64,000 bases of DNA from Paraburkholderia rhynchosiae. GTDB lineage: Bacteria; Pseudomonadota; Gammaproteobacteria; Burkholderiales; Burkholderiaceae. Where the stretch lies: positions 62,001 to 126,000 of the forward strand of contig NZ_PNXY01000009.1 in NCBI RefSeq assembly GCF_002879865.1, read 5' to 3'. The notes below the pieces were generated by a model that worked only from the letters and a program-made list of their open reading frames with translations, searched no databases and was not told where the DNA came from. The position numbers and the translations under genes are program-made. This document shows, piece by piece, positions 46,675 to 55,082 of this stretch (positions are counted from its first letter, which is position 1; the number at the start of each line of letters is the position of its first letter).

Positions 46675-47802
46675 ATGACCAGCCCTGCAAGCATCACCTG
46701 GCCCGAAGCCGACGGCCCCCGCACCGCGCGTTGGCGCTCTGAAGCGGCGGTGCCGCCGCCCAGGCGCGTGATCGTCGCCGATGACCGGACCACCGCCGAC
46801 TCGGCCTACCGGCTCGCATGCGAAGGCACCGCGCTACTGTGGAACGGCGATTTCCAGAACGCCCGCCAACTGTTGCAGGCCGTCACGCGACGGCTGGAAC
46901 GTAAGCCGCGCAAACAGGGCGCAACGCCGCTCGAGGCGTTCAACCTGCACCGGCAGACCCAGTCGCAACGCGCGCGCACGCTCGGCATGATCCTGATTCC
47001 GCTCGATGCCGCTTACGTGATTCCGCTGCGCCGCGCGCCCGACGTGCAACAGGCCTGCATAGAAACGTATGGACCGCCGACGGATGAGGCGTCGGTCGTG
47101 TCGCTACGCGAACTGCTCGGGTTGATCGGCGCGCACGAGTGGCGGAAGAAGGGCGTAGAGATTCCCGCGCTCGGCGATCGCATTCATCCGTATTACGGCG
47201 TCTTTTCGCCGGTGCGCGGTGAATACGTGGACCTGGTCGCACGCACGCCGCTACCTTCTCTGAATAAAGCATTCGACATCGGGACCGGCACCGGCGTGTT
47301 GTCCGCGTTGCTCGCGAAGCGCGGCGTGAAGAAGATCGTTGCCACCGACCAGGACCCGCGAGCGCTTTCTTGCGCACGCGAGAACATCGCGCGTCTCGGG
47401 TACGAGCAGCAAGTCGACGTCGTGCAAGCCGATCTATTTCCGGAAGGACGTGCGCCGCTGGTCGTGTGCAATCCGCCGTGGGTGCCGGCGCGGCCCGCCT
47501 CGCCGATCGAATATGCGATCTACGATCCGGAAAGCCGCATGCTGTTGGGCTTTCTCAATGGCCTGGCGGAACATTTGTCGCCGGGCGGGGAAGGCTGGCT
47601 CATTCTGTCGGACTTCGCGGAACATCTCGGTTTGCGCACACGGGAGTGGCTGCTTGCCGCGATCGAGAGCGCCGGGCTGACTGTCGTGGGGCGTGAGGAC
47701 ATTCGTCCGCGCCATCCGAAATCGACCGACGAAACCGACGCGCTGCACGCGGCGCGGGTGGCAGAAATTACGTCACTGTGGCGACTGAAGGCGCGGTCTT
47801 AA
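46675..47802 (+). CDS. Class I SAM-dependent methyltransferase
   Basis: A 375-residue methyltransferase. The AdoMet motif I is FDIGTGTGVLSALLAKRG, the acidic loop is VATDQDPRALS, and motif IV is VVCNPPWVPA, similar to the NPPY motif of N-methyltransferases such as PrmC and PrmB. The first 180 residues form an extra N-terminal part. The target is not known. The ATG at 46675 is preferred; upstream codons from 46513 look non-coding. Confidence 0.85.
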   Translation: MTSPASITWPEADGPRTARWRSEAAVPPPRRVIVADDRTTADSAYRLACEGTALLWNGDFQNARQLLQAVTRRLERKPRKQGATPLEAFNLHRQTQSQRARTLGMILIPLDAAYVIPLRRAPDVQQACIETYGPPTDEASVVSLRELLGLIGAHEWRKKGVEIPALGDRIHPYYGVFSPVRGEYVDLVARTPLPSLNKAFDIGTGTGVLSALLAKRGVKKIVATDQDPRALSCARENIARLGYEQQVDVVQADLFPEGRAPLVVCNPPWVPARPASPIEYAIYDPESRMLLGFLNGLAEHLSPGGEGWLILSDFAEHLGLRTREWLLAAIESAGLTVVGREDIRPRHPKSTDETDALHAARVAEITSLWRLKARS

Positions 47803-47911
47803 GACGCGACGTTCACGAAAGAAGGCGCGTTGCTGCTGAAACGTTGCGTTGCTGCGTGGGCGGCCAGCCGGCTGACAAGTCGCCGTTTCCGGTATTGAAC
47901 CGCGCCGCGCT

Positions 47912-49207
47912 TCACGGCAACGCGGCGCGCGCTCCCACAAAAGCCGCTGCGCCTCGCCCGGCCACCAGACCACTGGCAAAGCAGGCGGTCAACAGATAGC
48001 CGCCTGTCGGCGCCTCCCAATCGAGCATCTCGCCCGCGCAAAAAACGCCGGGCAGATGTTCGATCATCAAATGCTGATTCAGCGCCTCGAACGGAATGCC
48101 CCCGGCGCTGCTGATCGCTTCCGCAATCGGGCGGGCGCGCGAGAGCCGCACCGGCAGCGCCTTGATAGCCGGGGCGAGACGGGCGGCATCGGCGAAAACC
48201 TCTTTCGGCAAGATTTCGTGCAGCAACGCGAGTTTTACGCCGCTAATTCCGATTCTTCCGTTCAGGTGACTCGACATCGAACGGGAGCCGCGCGGTCTGG
48301 TGACTTCCGCGATCACCCGCTCCAAAGTCAAACCTGGCGCCAGATCCAGCGTGACGGTGACGTCGCCGTCAGCCATAATCCGCTCGCGAATCACCGCCGA
48401 CAACGCATAAATCAGACTGCCTTCAAGGCCCGTTTCGGTCAGAAGTATTTCACCTTGTCGATTGTGGACTTTTTCGTCTATATCCGTGAGTGAAATGGCG
48501 ATGGATTTCACCGGCTGACCGGCGAACCGCTCGCGCAGATAAGGGCTCCAGTCCGCGTCGAAGCCGCAGTTCGCGGGTTGCAGCGCGCGGACCGGCACGT
48601 CGCGCGAAGCCATCAGCGGGACCCAGGCCGCGTCCGATCCTAAGCGCGGCCAGCTTGCGCCGCCGAGCGCGAACACGACGGCGTCATAGGTGAAGATCTG
48701 CTCGCCGGCTGGCGTGGCGAACAAAAGCGTGTGCGCGGCGTTGTCCGGCGTGGGCGCACCGGCGTCCGTCGCACCGGCAATCTGCCAACCGGTCCATTTG
48801 TGCCGCATGTGAAAGCGCACGCCAGCTTCCCTCAATCGATGCAGCCACGCACGCAGCATCGGCGCGGCTTTCATGTCGGTCGGAAAAACGCGCCCCGAGC
48901 TGCCGACAAAGGTCTCGACTCCGAGCCCCCGCAACCACGTGCGCAACGCGTCCGGTCCGAACGTCTCCAGCAGTGGCGAAATCCATTCGCGGCGCGCGCC
49001 GTAGCGATCGAGAAACGGCTCGAGCGGTTCGGAATGCGTGATGTTCATGCCGCCTTTGCCCGCCATCAGAAACTTGCGGCCGACGGAGGGCATCGCATCA
49101 TGGACGTCGACCTGCACGCCTTGCAGGGAAAGCGCCTCCGCGGCCATCAAGCCGGCGGGTCCGCCGCCGATGACGGCGACGCGGGCGGAATCGAACGAAG
49201 TTGACAT
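47912..49207 (-). CDS. FAD-dependent oxidoreductase, HI0933/BaiN-like
   Basis: A 431-residue flavoprotein of the HI0933/YhiN family (TIGR03862-like). The FAD motif is VIGGGPAGLMAAEAL at residues 12-26, followed by FLMAGKGGMNITHSE. The C-terminal FAD motif is FCAGEMLDWEAPTGGYLL. Residues 242-256 (DIDEKVHNRQGE) are encoded by a stretch with AT-rich, rare codons in an otherwise GC-rich gene, and this stretch contains copy B of the 22-base repeat. The reaction is unknown. Confidence 0.9.
   Translation of the reverse strand: MSTSFDSARVAVIGGGPAGLMAAEALSLQGVQVDVHDAMPSVGRKFLMAGKGGMNITHSEPLEPFLDRYGARREWISPLLETFGPDALRTWLRGLGVETFVGSSGRVFPTDMKAAPMLRAWLHRLREAGVRFHMRHKWTGWQIAGATDAGAPTPDNAAHTLLFATPAGEQIFTYDAVVFALGGASWPRLGSDAAWVPLMASRDVPVRALQPANCGFDADWSPYLRERFAGQPVKSIAISLTDIDEKVHNRQGEILLTETGLEGSLIYALSAVIRERIMADGDVTVTLDLAPGLTLERVIAEVTRPRGSRSMSSHLNGRIGISGVKLALLHEILPKEVFADAARLAPAIKALPVRLSRARPIAEAISSAGGIPFEALNQHLMIEHLPGVFCAGEMLDWEAPTGGYLLTACFASGLVAGRGAAAFVGARAALP
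48448..48469 (+). repeat. 22-base repeat, copy B (inside flavoprotein gene)
   Basis: Identical to 46470-46491. It encodes part of residues 247-254 of the flavoprotein, read on the minus strand. Confidence 0.8.
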
Positions 49208-49634
49208 GCGGGCCTGCGGATAAGCGAAAGAGGCGGAGCGCCGTCAAGGCTGACGGCCGGACGTGGCGAAGGTCGCAAACAACGGCGAGGACGGCGCTTG
49301 GAAGGCACCGGAACGCACTGGAACTCGCCCTGAAGGCCGCTATTCTCACACCGCAGGCAATGCGGAGCAAACACGCCCGCCACTGGACGGGCGTCAGAAC
49401 GCTACATTCCGGCGCGCTCGCTCCAACACAGGTCCGGTCCCCAGCTTTGTTATTCAGCATGGCGAACTATAATTTTTGGACACCTTCCATTGGGCGCAAT
49501 TCGCGTCGTTCCCGCGTCAATACAACTGACCACATTGTTCACCGTACCGCATGTCGCGGCATCGGGAGCGGTGGGTTCGGGTTCGCGCCTTGTGCCTGCG
49601 TGGATGTCCAAACATATCGATCAAGGAGACTGCC
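49208..49634. other. Region between the flavoprotein gene and the DUF1059 gene
   Basis: 427 bases with no gene I can support. It contains a small hairpin GCCCG/CGGGC at about 49376-49393 and a -10-like TATAAT at 49468-49473, with CTTTGT 17 bases upstream, a possible promoter for the DUF1059 gene about 160 bases further on. Confidence 0.45.
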
Positions 49635-49844
49635 ATGACCCGTAAATACATCGACTGCCGCGAGTTCCCCAGCGAAATGAATTGCACCGTTGCGCTTTCG
49701 GCCGACAACGAAGACGAACTGCTCGACGCAGCCGTGCAGCATGCCGTCAGCGTGCACAAACATGATGATTCGCCGGAACTGCGCTCGCAATTGAGATCGC
49801 TCTTCCACGAAGGCACGCCGCCGGTGGAAGCGCCGCGCGTCTGA
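49635..49844 (+). CDS. DUF1059-family small protein
   Basis: A 69-residue protein with the DUF1059 pattern: KYIDCREFPSEMNCTVALSA and a C-terminal AVQHAVSVHKHDD. Two cysteines and three histidines could bind a metal, which is inference. AAGGAGA lies before the ATG at 49635. Function unknown. Confidence 0.85.
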   Translation: MTRKYIDCREFPSEMNCTVALSADNEDELLDAAVQHAVSVHKHDDSPELRSQLRSLFHEGTPPVEAPRV

Positions 49845-49961
49845 TTGCGGCATGTCGCGAAAGAACCGCCGCGCTGACTCGCGGGGGAGGCGAGCGGCGC
49901 ACGGCCGCTCGCGCGAGTCGGGGCGCGGATTCGATATTGGCTCTAACGCCTCGCCGAACGC

Positions 49962-50282
49962 TCAGCTCGGGTAAGCCTCGTCCACCTTGAGTCCCGCAAG
50001 CTTGAAAATAACCCGCAGCGTCTGCGGCTTGATATCGCGCCGCGAAGCCAGCGTTGTCATCACGAAGTCGAGCACTTTCGCGTACTTGAGCAGCGTCAGG
50101 CACGTTTCCATGTCGACGCTGCCATCGCGCATGACTTCCGCGAGACGAAGCATCTCGGTGGAGATGTCGCGAGCCATCTCCAGTTCGAGCTGCTGCTTTT
50201 CGGACCAGGCAGGCATCGCGGTGAGCTTCGCCATCATTTCCTGGAATTTCTGTTCGACGTTTCCGTTCGGTACCGTATCCAT
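49962..50282 (-). CDS. Hypothetical helical protein
   Basis: A 106-residue acidic protein, mostly helical by composition, with repeated Met and Leu (EMMAKLTAMP, EMLRLAEVMRDG, LLKYAKVLDFVMTTL). No signal peptide or membrane segment. I do not recognise a family. Transcribed leftward, convergent with the DUF1059 gene. Confidence 0.65.
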   Translation of the reverse strand: MDTVPNGNVEQKFQEMMAKLTAMPAWSEKQQLELEMARDISTEMLRLAEVMRDGSVDMETCLTLLKYAKVLDFVMTTLASRRDIKPQTLRVIFKLAGLKVDEAYPS

Positions 50283-50665
50283 TGCTGCCTCTTCTATTTG
50301 CCGAGCGCGCGTCCAGTTGAGATCGCGGCGCGCTGCCGGTTACGTAACGTTCGGCTCGTGTTACCGAGCCGTCCTCCCCACATGCATCCGGTCCGCATTT
50401 TTTTTACCACGACCAACGGCCTGTTCTTATGGGCACCACGGCACACGCCCTTGGGACTGCGGCGGCGGAAACGGTTCTGCGCCGTGCGGGAACAGTCGCA
50501 TGTCGCCGTCCATTGCAGGAAGTGTTCCAGGAAAGCGGCACTTCTTGCGGGTTTTTGCGCGGCTCTTCGGTGAGCGGGCCGCGGTTTGGGTAAACTGGCA
50601 GCAACTTTTCCCTTTTTCCGTCCCCTGACGCACGTTCGCGTTGCAATCGCGGACGGTTCCCCACG
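50283..50665. other. Divergent intergenic region
   Basis: 383 bases between the leftward helical protein gene and the rightward methyltransferase gene. Only short noise frames; no structure seen beyond weak inverted repeats. Confidence 0.4.
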
Positions 50666-51508
50666 ATGTCCAGCAAAACCCACGAAATCCGCCCGAATCA
50701 GTCCGTCGAATTGTTGAAGGAGCTTCATATCCTCACGCGCGACGGCAAGATGAACCAGGACAGCCGCCGCAAGCTGAAGCAGGTCTACCATCTGTTCCAG
50801 TTCATCGAGCCGCTGCTCAAGGACCTGAAGGACCAGCAGGGCGCCGTGACGCTCGTCGATCATGGCGCGGGCAAGTCATATCTAGGTTTTATCCTGTATG
50901 ACCTGTTCTTCAAGGAATTTCAGGATGCCGCAGGTGGGGCGTCGCACATTTACGGCATTGAAACCCGCGAGGACCTCGTGACGAGGTCGGAAGAACTGGC
51001 GGCGCGGCTGGGTTTCACGGGAATGTCGTTTTTGAACCTGTCGGTAGCCGAGTCGATTACGTCCGACCGCTTGCCGGCCCGCATCGATATCGTCACCGCG
51101 CTGCACGCCTGCAATACCGCCACCGACGACGCAATCCGCTTTGCCCTCGAAAAGAAGGCGAAGTACATCGTGGTCGTGCCGTGTTGCCAGGCCGAAGTGG
51201 CGGGCGTTTTACGTCAAAACAAGAGTAAATCGCTCGGCAATGCGTTGACGGAAATTTGGCGTCATCCATTGCATACGCGCGAATTTGGCAGCCAGATTAC
51301 CAATGTGCTGCGCTGCTTGCAGCTCGAAGCGCATGGTTATCAGGTCAGCGTGACCGAACTCGTGGGATGGGAGCACTCCATGAAGAACGAGCTGATCATC
51401 GCGCAGTTCAAGGATCTGCCGCGGCGGCGGCCGGCCGAGCGGCTCAATGAGGTGATGGAATCGCTCGGTATTGAGGAGCTGAAGGACAGGTTTTTCGTTT
51501 CAGCCTGA
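50666..51508 (+). CDS. SAM-dependent methyltransferase (Methyltransf_32 type)
   Basis: A 280-residue methyltransferase-like protein. AdoMet motif I is LVDHGAGKSYLGFILYD, and the later TALHACNTATDDAI and VVVPCCQAEV segments are typical of the Methyltransf_32 group, in which Cys-Cys near PCC is conserved. The substrate is unknown. The last 9 bases overlap, tail to tail, with the next gene on the other strand. Confidence 0.82.
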   Translation: MSSKTHEIRPNQSVELLKELHILTRDGKMNQDSRRKLKQVYHLFQFIEPLLKDLKDQQGAVTLVDHGAGKSYLGFILYDLFFKEFQDAAGGASHIYGIETREDLVTRSEELAARLGFTGMSFLNLSVAESITSDRLPARIDIVTALHACNTATDDAIRFALEKKAKYIVVVPCCQAEVAGVLRQNKSKSLGNALTEIWRHPLHTREFGSQITNVLRCLQLEAHGYQVSVTELVGWEHSMKNELIIAQFKDLPRRRPAERLNEVMESLGIEELKDRFFVSA

Positions 51509-52075
51509 ATTGCGTTTCATCAATTGATTCCAGCCGGCCAGTCCGATTCGCCGAAGCGTTTCCTGATTCCTTTCGTAGATTTCTTCGGCATCGGGAAACG
51601 CTTGAACCGCGCGTTCAATACTATCTTCCCTTAATAAATGCAGAATCGGATAGGGCGCCCGATTAGTGTAATTCTCAATGTCGTCCGGTTCGCTGCCTTC
51701 AAACTGATATAACGGGTGAAAGCTGGCAATCTGGATAATGCCTTCCAGGCGGAGTTGTTTCAGCATTCTTTCGGCGAAGAAGAGCGCGTCGTTGTAATCG
51801 AGAAAATCGCCTGGCGCGTGCGGCAAGATTAACAGCGTCGTATCCACCGCGGCCGGATCGGCCGCGACGAGCGCGTTGAGTTCAATCTCGAGATCCGCCA
51901 GGATGCCTTCGAGATCGGTCGCAGCGCTCACCGCATAGCGAATTTGCCCCTTCACGTGTACCGCCTTCGCGAACGGACATAAATTGAGTCCGATGACGGC
52001 TTCAGTCAGCCAGTGACGGGTGGCGGCAACGACAGCGTCGTGCGATTCGGCGGACAACGGCATGGCAGGCGGCAA
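51500..52075 (-). CDS. DUF1415-family protein
   Basis: A 191-residue cytoplasmic protein with the DUF1415 pattern: AVIGLNLCPFAKAVHVKG near residue 27, FLDYNDALFFAERML and FHPLYQFEGSEPDDIENYTNR. The cysteine in NLCPFA is conserved as far as I recall. The function of the family is not known. Overlaps the preceding methyltransferase gene by 9 bases at the 3' end. Confidence 0.85.
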   Translation of the reverse strand: MPPAMPLSAESHDAVVAATRHWLTEAVIGLNLCPFAKAVHVKGQIRYAVSAATDLEGILADLEIELNALVAADPAAVDTTLLILPHAPGDFLDYNDALFFAERMLKQLRLEGIIQIASFHPLYQFEGSEPDDIENYTNRAPYPILHLLREDSIERAVQAFPDAEEIYERNQETLRRIGLAGWNQLMKRNSG

Positions 52076-52147
52076 AAGAAGAAAGCGTCATTTTAACGGC
52101 GCGTGCGGGCACCGATCCCGGACAGAGTCAAACGGCAGCGACAAAGA

Positions 52148-52798
52148 CTAACCCGCCTTCCCGCCGCATGCCGCGGCGATCAGCTGCGCGGCAACTTTCG
52201 GCGCGGCGAGAATCGGTCCGCATTGCGCACCATACGTCTGGCTCGCGGCGTACACGCCCTCGATCATCAACGCGAGGCCGTTGGCGAGCGTCTCGGGATC
52301 GTCGGCGCCCGCCGCCGCGGCGAGCTCGGTCAGGCGCGCGAGCAGGCGTTGCTTATTGCGAAACACAAACTGCCGAGCGGGATGCGCACTGTCAGAAAAC
52401 TCCACCGCGACGTTCACGAACGGACAACCGCGGTAGCCTTCGAGCGACGCGCGCGCAGCCAGGTCGTCGAAATATTGCTGCAACTGCTTTACCGGCTCGC
52501 CCGGATGCTTCGCGAAGCTCTTCTCGACATAGCCGAAGAATTGCGCGTCCTTTCGCTCCAGATAGGCCATCATCAGGTCGTCTTTCGACGAAAATTGGCG
52601 ATACAAGCTCATCTTGTTGACACCTGCGCGCTCGACGACCGCATCCACGCCGACCGCCCGCACGCCCTCGCGGTAGAACAGTTCGTCCGCGGCGCGCAGC
52701 AAAAGCTGTTGCGCGTCAGGACCGGCCGTGTGGGCACCGCGCGTGCGCGGCGACGCCGACGGACGTGCGGTTTGCTTCGACTTTTCGCTTTCAGACAT
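52148..52798 (-). CDS. TetR-family transcriptional regulator
   Basis: A 216-residue regulator. The N-terminal helix-turn-helix domain (about residues 25-75) contains ADELFYREGVRAVGVDAVV and GVNKMSLYRQFSSKDDL. The C-terminal part is the ligand-binding domain. It is transcribed divergently from the MFS gene. Two inverted repeats in the gap, at 52833-52848 and 52865-52884, are likely operators, so it may repress the transporter and itself. Confidence 0.93.
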   Translation of the reverse strand: MSESEKSKQTARPSASPRTRGAHTAGPDAQQLLLRAADELFYREGVRAVGVDAVVERAGVNKMSLYRQFSSKDDLMMAYLERKDAQFFGYVEKSFAKHPGEPVKQLQQYFDDLAARASLEGYRGCPFVNVAVEFSDSAHPARQFVFRNKQRLLARLTELAAAAGADDPETLANGLALMIEGVYAASQTYGAQCGPILAAPKVAAQLIAAACGGKAG

Positions 52799-52825
52799 GG
52801 ACTGCCTCTGACTTCAATTGACGCC

Positions 52826-52854
52826 TTGACATGTTACCGACCGGTAACTAACAT
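52826..52854 (+). promoter_or_regulatory. Candidate MFS promoter with operator in the spacer
   Basis: TTGACA at 52826-52831, a 17-base spacer and TAACAT at 52849-52854. The spacer carries GTTACCG-AC-CGGTAAC (52833-52848), a perfect 7-bp inverted repeat with a 2-base gap, a typical TetR-type operator. Confidence 0.6.
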
Positions 52855-52864
52855 CGCAACACTA

Positions 52865-52884
52865 TTGTGACTGATCTGTCACAA
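52865..52884 (+). promoter_or_regulatory. Second inverted repeat before the MFS gene
   Basis: TTGTGAC-N6-GTCACAA, a perfect 7-bp inverted repeat. It differs from the first. It resembles a CRP site but the half-site spacing is 8 rather than 6 bases. Confidence 0.4.
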
Positions 52885-52951
52885 GTCCCTTACCGAAACC
52901 GTAACAGTGCGAACGGCGCGGCCAGTCGAAGCCGCGCCGATAGGAGAGCCG

Positions 52952-54235
52952 ATGAACTGGGCAGCGAGACTGATAGGCGGGCGCTTTCACTATGGCTGGT
53001 TGACCGTCGCCGTGGTGTTTCTGGTGTTGCTCGCGGCGGCCGGCACGCGCGCCACGCCGAGTGTGATGATGGTGCCGCTGGAGCATCAATTCGGGTGGAG
53101 CCGCGCGACGATATCGCTCGCCATCTCCGTGAACATCGCGCTGTACGGGCTGATGGGGCCGTTCGCGGCGGCGGCGATGCAGCGTTTCGGCGTGCGCCCC
53201 ACGCTGCTGTTCGCGCTCGGCACCATGGCGGCGGGCGTGGCGCTGTCTTCGCTGATGACGCATCCGTGGCAGATGATTCTGATCTGGGGCGTGATGGTCG
53301 GCGGCTCGACGGGGGTCGCCGCGCTGTCGTTGTCCGCGACGGTGGTGACGCGCTGGTTCACCACGCATCGCGGGCTCGTCATGGGTATTCTCACTGCCAG
53401 TTCCGCAACCGGCCAACTCGTGTTTCTCCCGATGCTCGCGGCCATCGCGCAGCACTACGGCTGGCGCCAGGTGGTGTGGGTCGTCGCGGCGGCGGCGGCG
53501 ATCGTGCTGCCGCTGGTTGCCTTCCTGCTGCCCGAGCGCCCGTCCGACATGAAGCTGCGTCCTTACGGCGAACCGCACGACGCGCCCGCGACGGCCACCG
53601 CCACCAGGCAGAATCCGCTCGCCATCGCATTTGGAACGCTCGCAATGGCGAGCAGGACGCGCGACTTCTGGCTGCTTTTCTTCAGCTTCTTTATCTGCGG
53701 TGCGAGCACCAACGGCTACGTCGGCACGCACCTGATCGCGATGTGCGGCGACTACGGCATGTCCGAAGTGCAGGGCGCGTCGCTGCTCGCCGCGATGGGC
53801 GTCTTCGATCTGTTCGGCACGACGCTCTCTGGCTGGCTGTCGGACCGCTTCAATAGCCGCGTGCTGTTGTTCTGGTATTACGGGCTGCGCGGCTTGTCGC
53901 TGATGTATCTGCCGCAGGCTTTCGGTATCGACTTCTTCGGCTTGCCGCTGTTCGCGGTGTTCTACGGACTCGACTGGATCGCCACTGTCCCGCCGACCGT
54001 GCGGCTCGCGACGGACGTCTACGGCAAGGAGTCGGCCCCCATCGTATTCGGCTGGGTGGTGGCCGGCCACCAGCTCGGCGCTGCATTCGCGGCGCTCGGC
54101 GCGGGCATGCTGCGCGCGAGCCTGGGCACTTACACGGTGGCGTCGATGATTTCGGGCGGACTGTGCCTCGTGGCCGCGGTCATCGTGCTGCGGATCAACC
54201 GGCCGGCGAAGGTGCCGCAGGCGCAGGCCGTTTAA
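52952..54235 (+). CDS. MFS transporter
   Basis: A 427-residue major-facilitator protein with about 12 predicted helices. The loop between helices two and three shows RFGVRPTLLFALG, a weak MFS signature. LSGWLSDRFNSR after helix eight is typical. The ATG at 52952 has TAGGAGA before it. Regulation by the divergent TetR protein is likely. Substrate unknown; organic acids or oxalate/formate-type substrates are possible. Confidence 0.9.
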   Translation: MNWAARLIGGRFHYGWLTVAVVFLVLLAAAGTRATPSVMMVPLEHQFGWSRATISLAISVNIALYGLMGPFAAAAMQRFGVRPTLLFALGTMAAGVALSSLMTHPWQMILIWGVMVGGSTGVAALSLSATVVTRWFTTHRGLVMGILTASSATGQLVFLPMLAAIAQHYGWRQVVWVVAAAAAIVLPLVAFLLPERPSDMKLRPYGEPHDAPATATATRQNPLAIAFGTLAMASRTRDFWLLFFSFFICGASTNGYVGTHLIAMCGDYGMSEVQGASLLAAMGVFDLFGTTLSGWLSDRFNSRVLLFWYYGLRGLSLMYLPQAFGIDFFGLPLFAVFYGLDWIATVPPTVRLATDVYGKESAPIVFGWVVAGHQLGAAFAALGAGMLRASLGTYTVASMISGGLCLVAAVIVLRINRPAKVPQAQAV

Positions 54236-54412
54236 AACGGTGGGCCGGCGCGACGTGGGGCACGAATCCGTGCCCCGGCGGACGCCGCCGGGCCATTCCG
54301 CGCTACGGGAAAACTAACCATGCGCTTCGTGGAGCGCGCGTGCCGATCCCCGGTTATGCTATGTGGCCTCGGGCAGCCGCCCGCGATCATGAATTTCTAC
54401 CGAGAGAAGCGC

Positions 54413-55006
54413 ATGACCAAGAAACCCGCCCCTACCGAAGTTGCCATTCACGAGCTGATTGCCGGCCGCTGGAGCCCACGCGCGTATTCGAGCGAGCCGG
54501 TAAGCCGCGAACACCTGCGTGCTGTGCTCGAGGCGGCACGCTGGGCGCCCTCGTCGTATAACGGACAACCCTGGCGCTTCCTCGTGTTCGACCGCAGCGT
54601 CGATGAAGTCGCATTCAAGCAGGCGTTCACGACGCTCGTGCCGTTCAACCAGGGCTGGAATGCGCCGGCGCCAGTGCTGATCGCCGTGACCACGCAAACG
54701 CGCACCGCGAAGGGCGAAGTGAACCGCTGCGCTCAGTACGATGCGGGCGCGGCCGCCATGGCGCTAGTGTTGCAGGCGCATGCGCTCGGTCTTGCCGCGC
54801 ATCAGATGAGCGGCTTCGATCCCAACGCGTTTCGCACGGCTTTCGAATTGCCGAACGACGTCGAACCTATTGCGATCATTTCGCTCGGTCATTACGGCGA
54901 GATCGACAAGCTGGACCCAGTTCTACGCGAACGCGAGAAGTCGGTGCGTCAGCGTCTGCCGCTTGCGGACATCGCGTACGGCGGCGGCTGGAAGAAGGCG
55001 TTCTAG
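54413..55006 (+). CDS. Nitroreductase-family protein
   Basis: A 197-residue flavin enzyme fold. FMN-binding motifs: RWSPRAYSSEPV near the N-terminus and ARWAPSSYNGQPWRFLV, then the C-terminal IISLGHYGEID segment. The family reduces nitro compounds or quinones with NAD(P)H. The ATG at 54413 gives the family start; an in-frame ATG at 54389 is also possible. It is separated by about 180 bases from the MFS gene. Confidence 0.9.
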   Translation: MTKKPAPTEVAIHELIAGRWSPRAYSSEPVSREHLRAVLEAARWAPSSYNGQPWRFLVFDRSVDEVAFKQAFTTLVPFNQGWNAPAPVLIAVTTQTRTAKGEVNRCAQYDAGAAAMALVLQAHALGLAAHQMSGFDPNAFRTAFELPNDVEPIAIISLGHYGEIDKLDPVLREREKSVRQRLPLADIAYGGGWKKAF

Positions 55007-55082
55007 GCGAGTTTCGGCGTTCATACGTTGGCAAGGGTTGGCAGGGATGCGCGGCGCCGACCGCGCGGTTTTTATGGTCTGC

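Noticed and set aside
52865..52884. CRP binding site
   Set aside because: The half-sites TGTGA and TCACA are present but 8 rather than 6 bases apart, so a standard CRP site is unlikely.
52862..54070. Minus-strand frame of 402 codons opposite the MFS gene
   Set aside because: The plus-strand protein has clear transporter features; the opposite frame is rich in Arg, His and Gln and has none.
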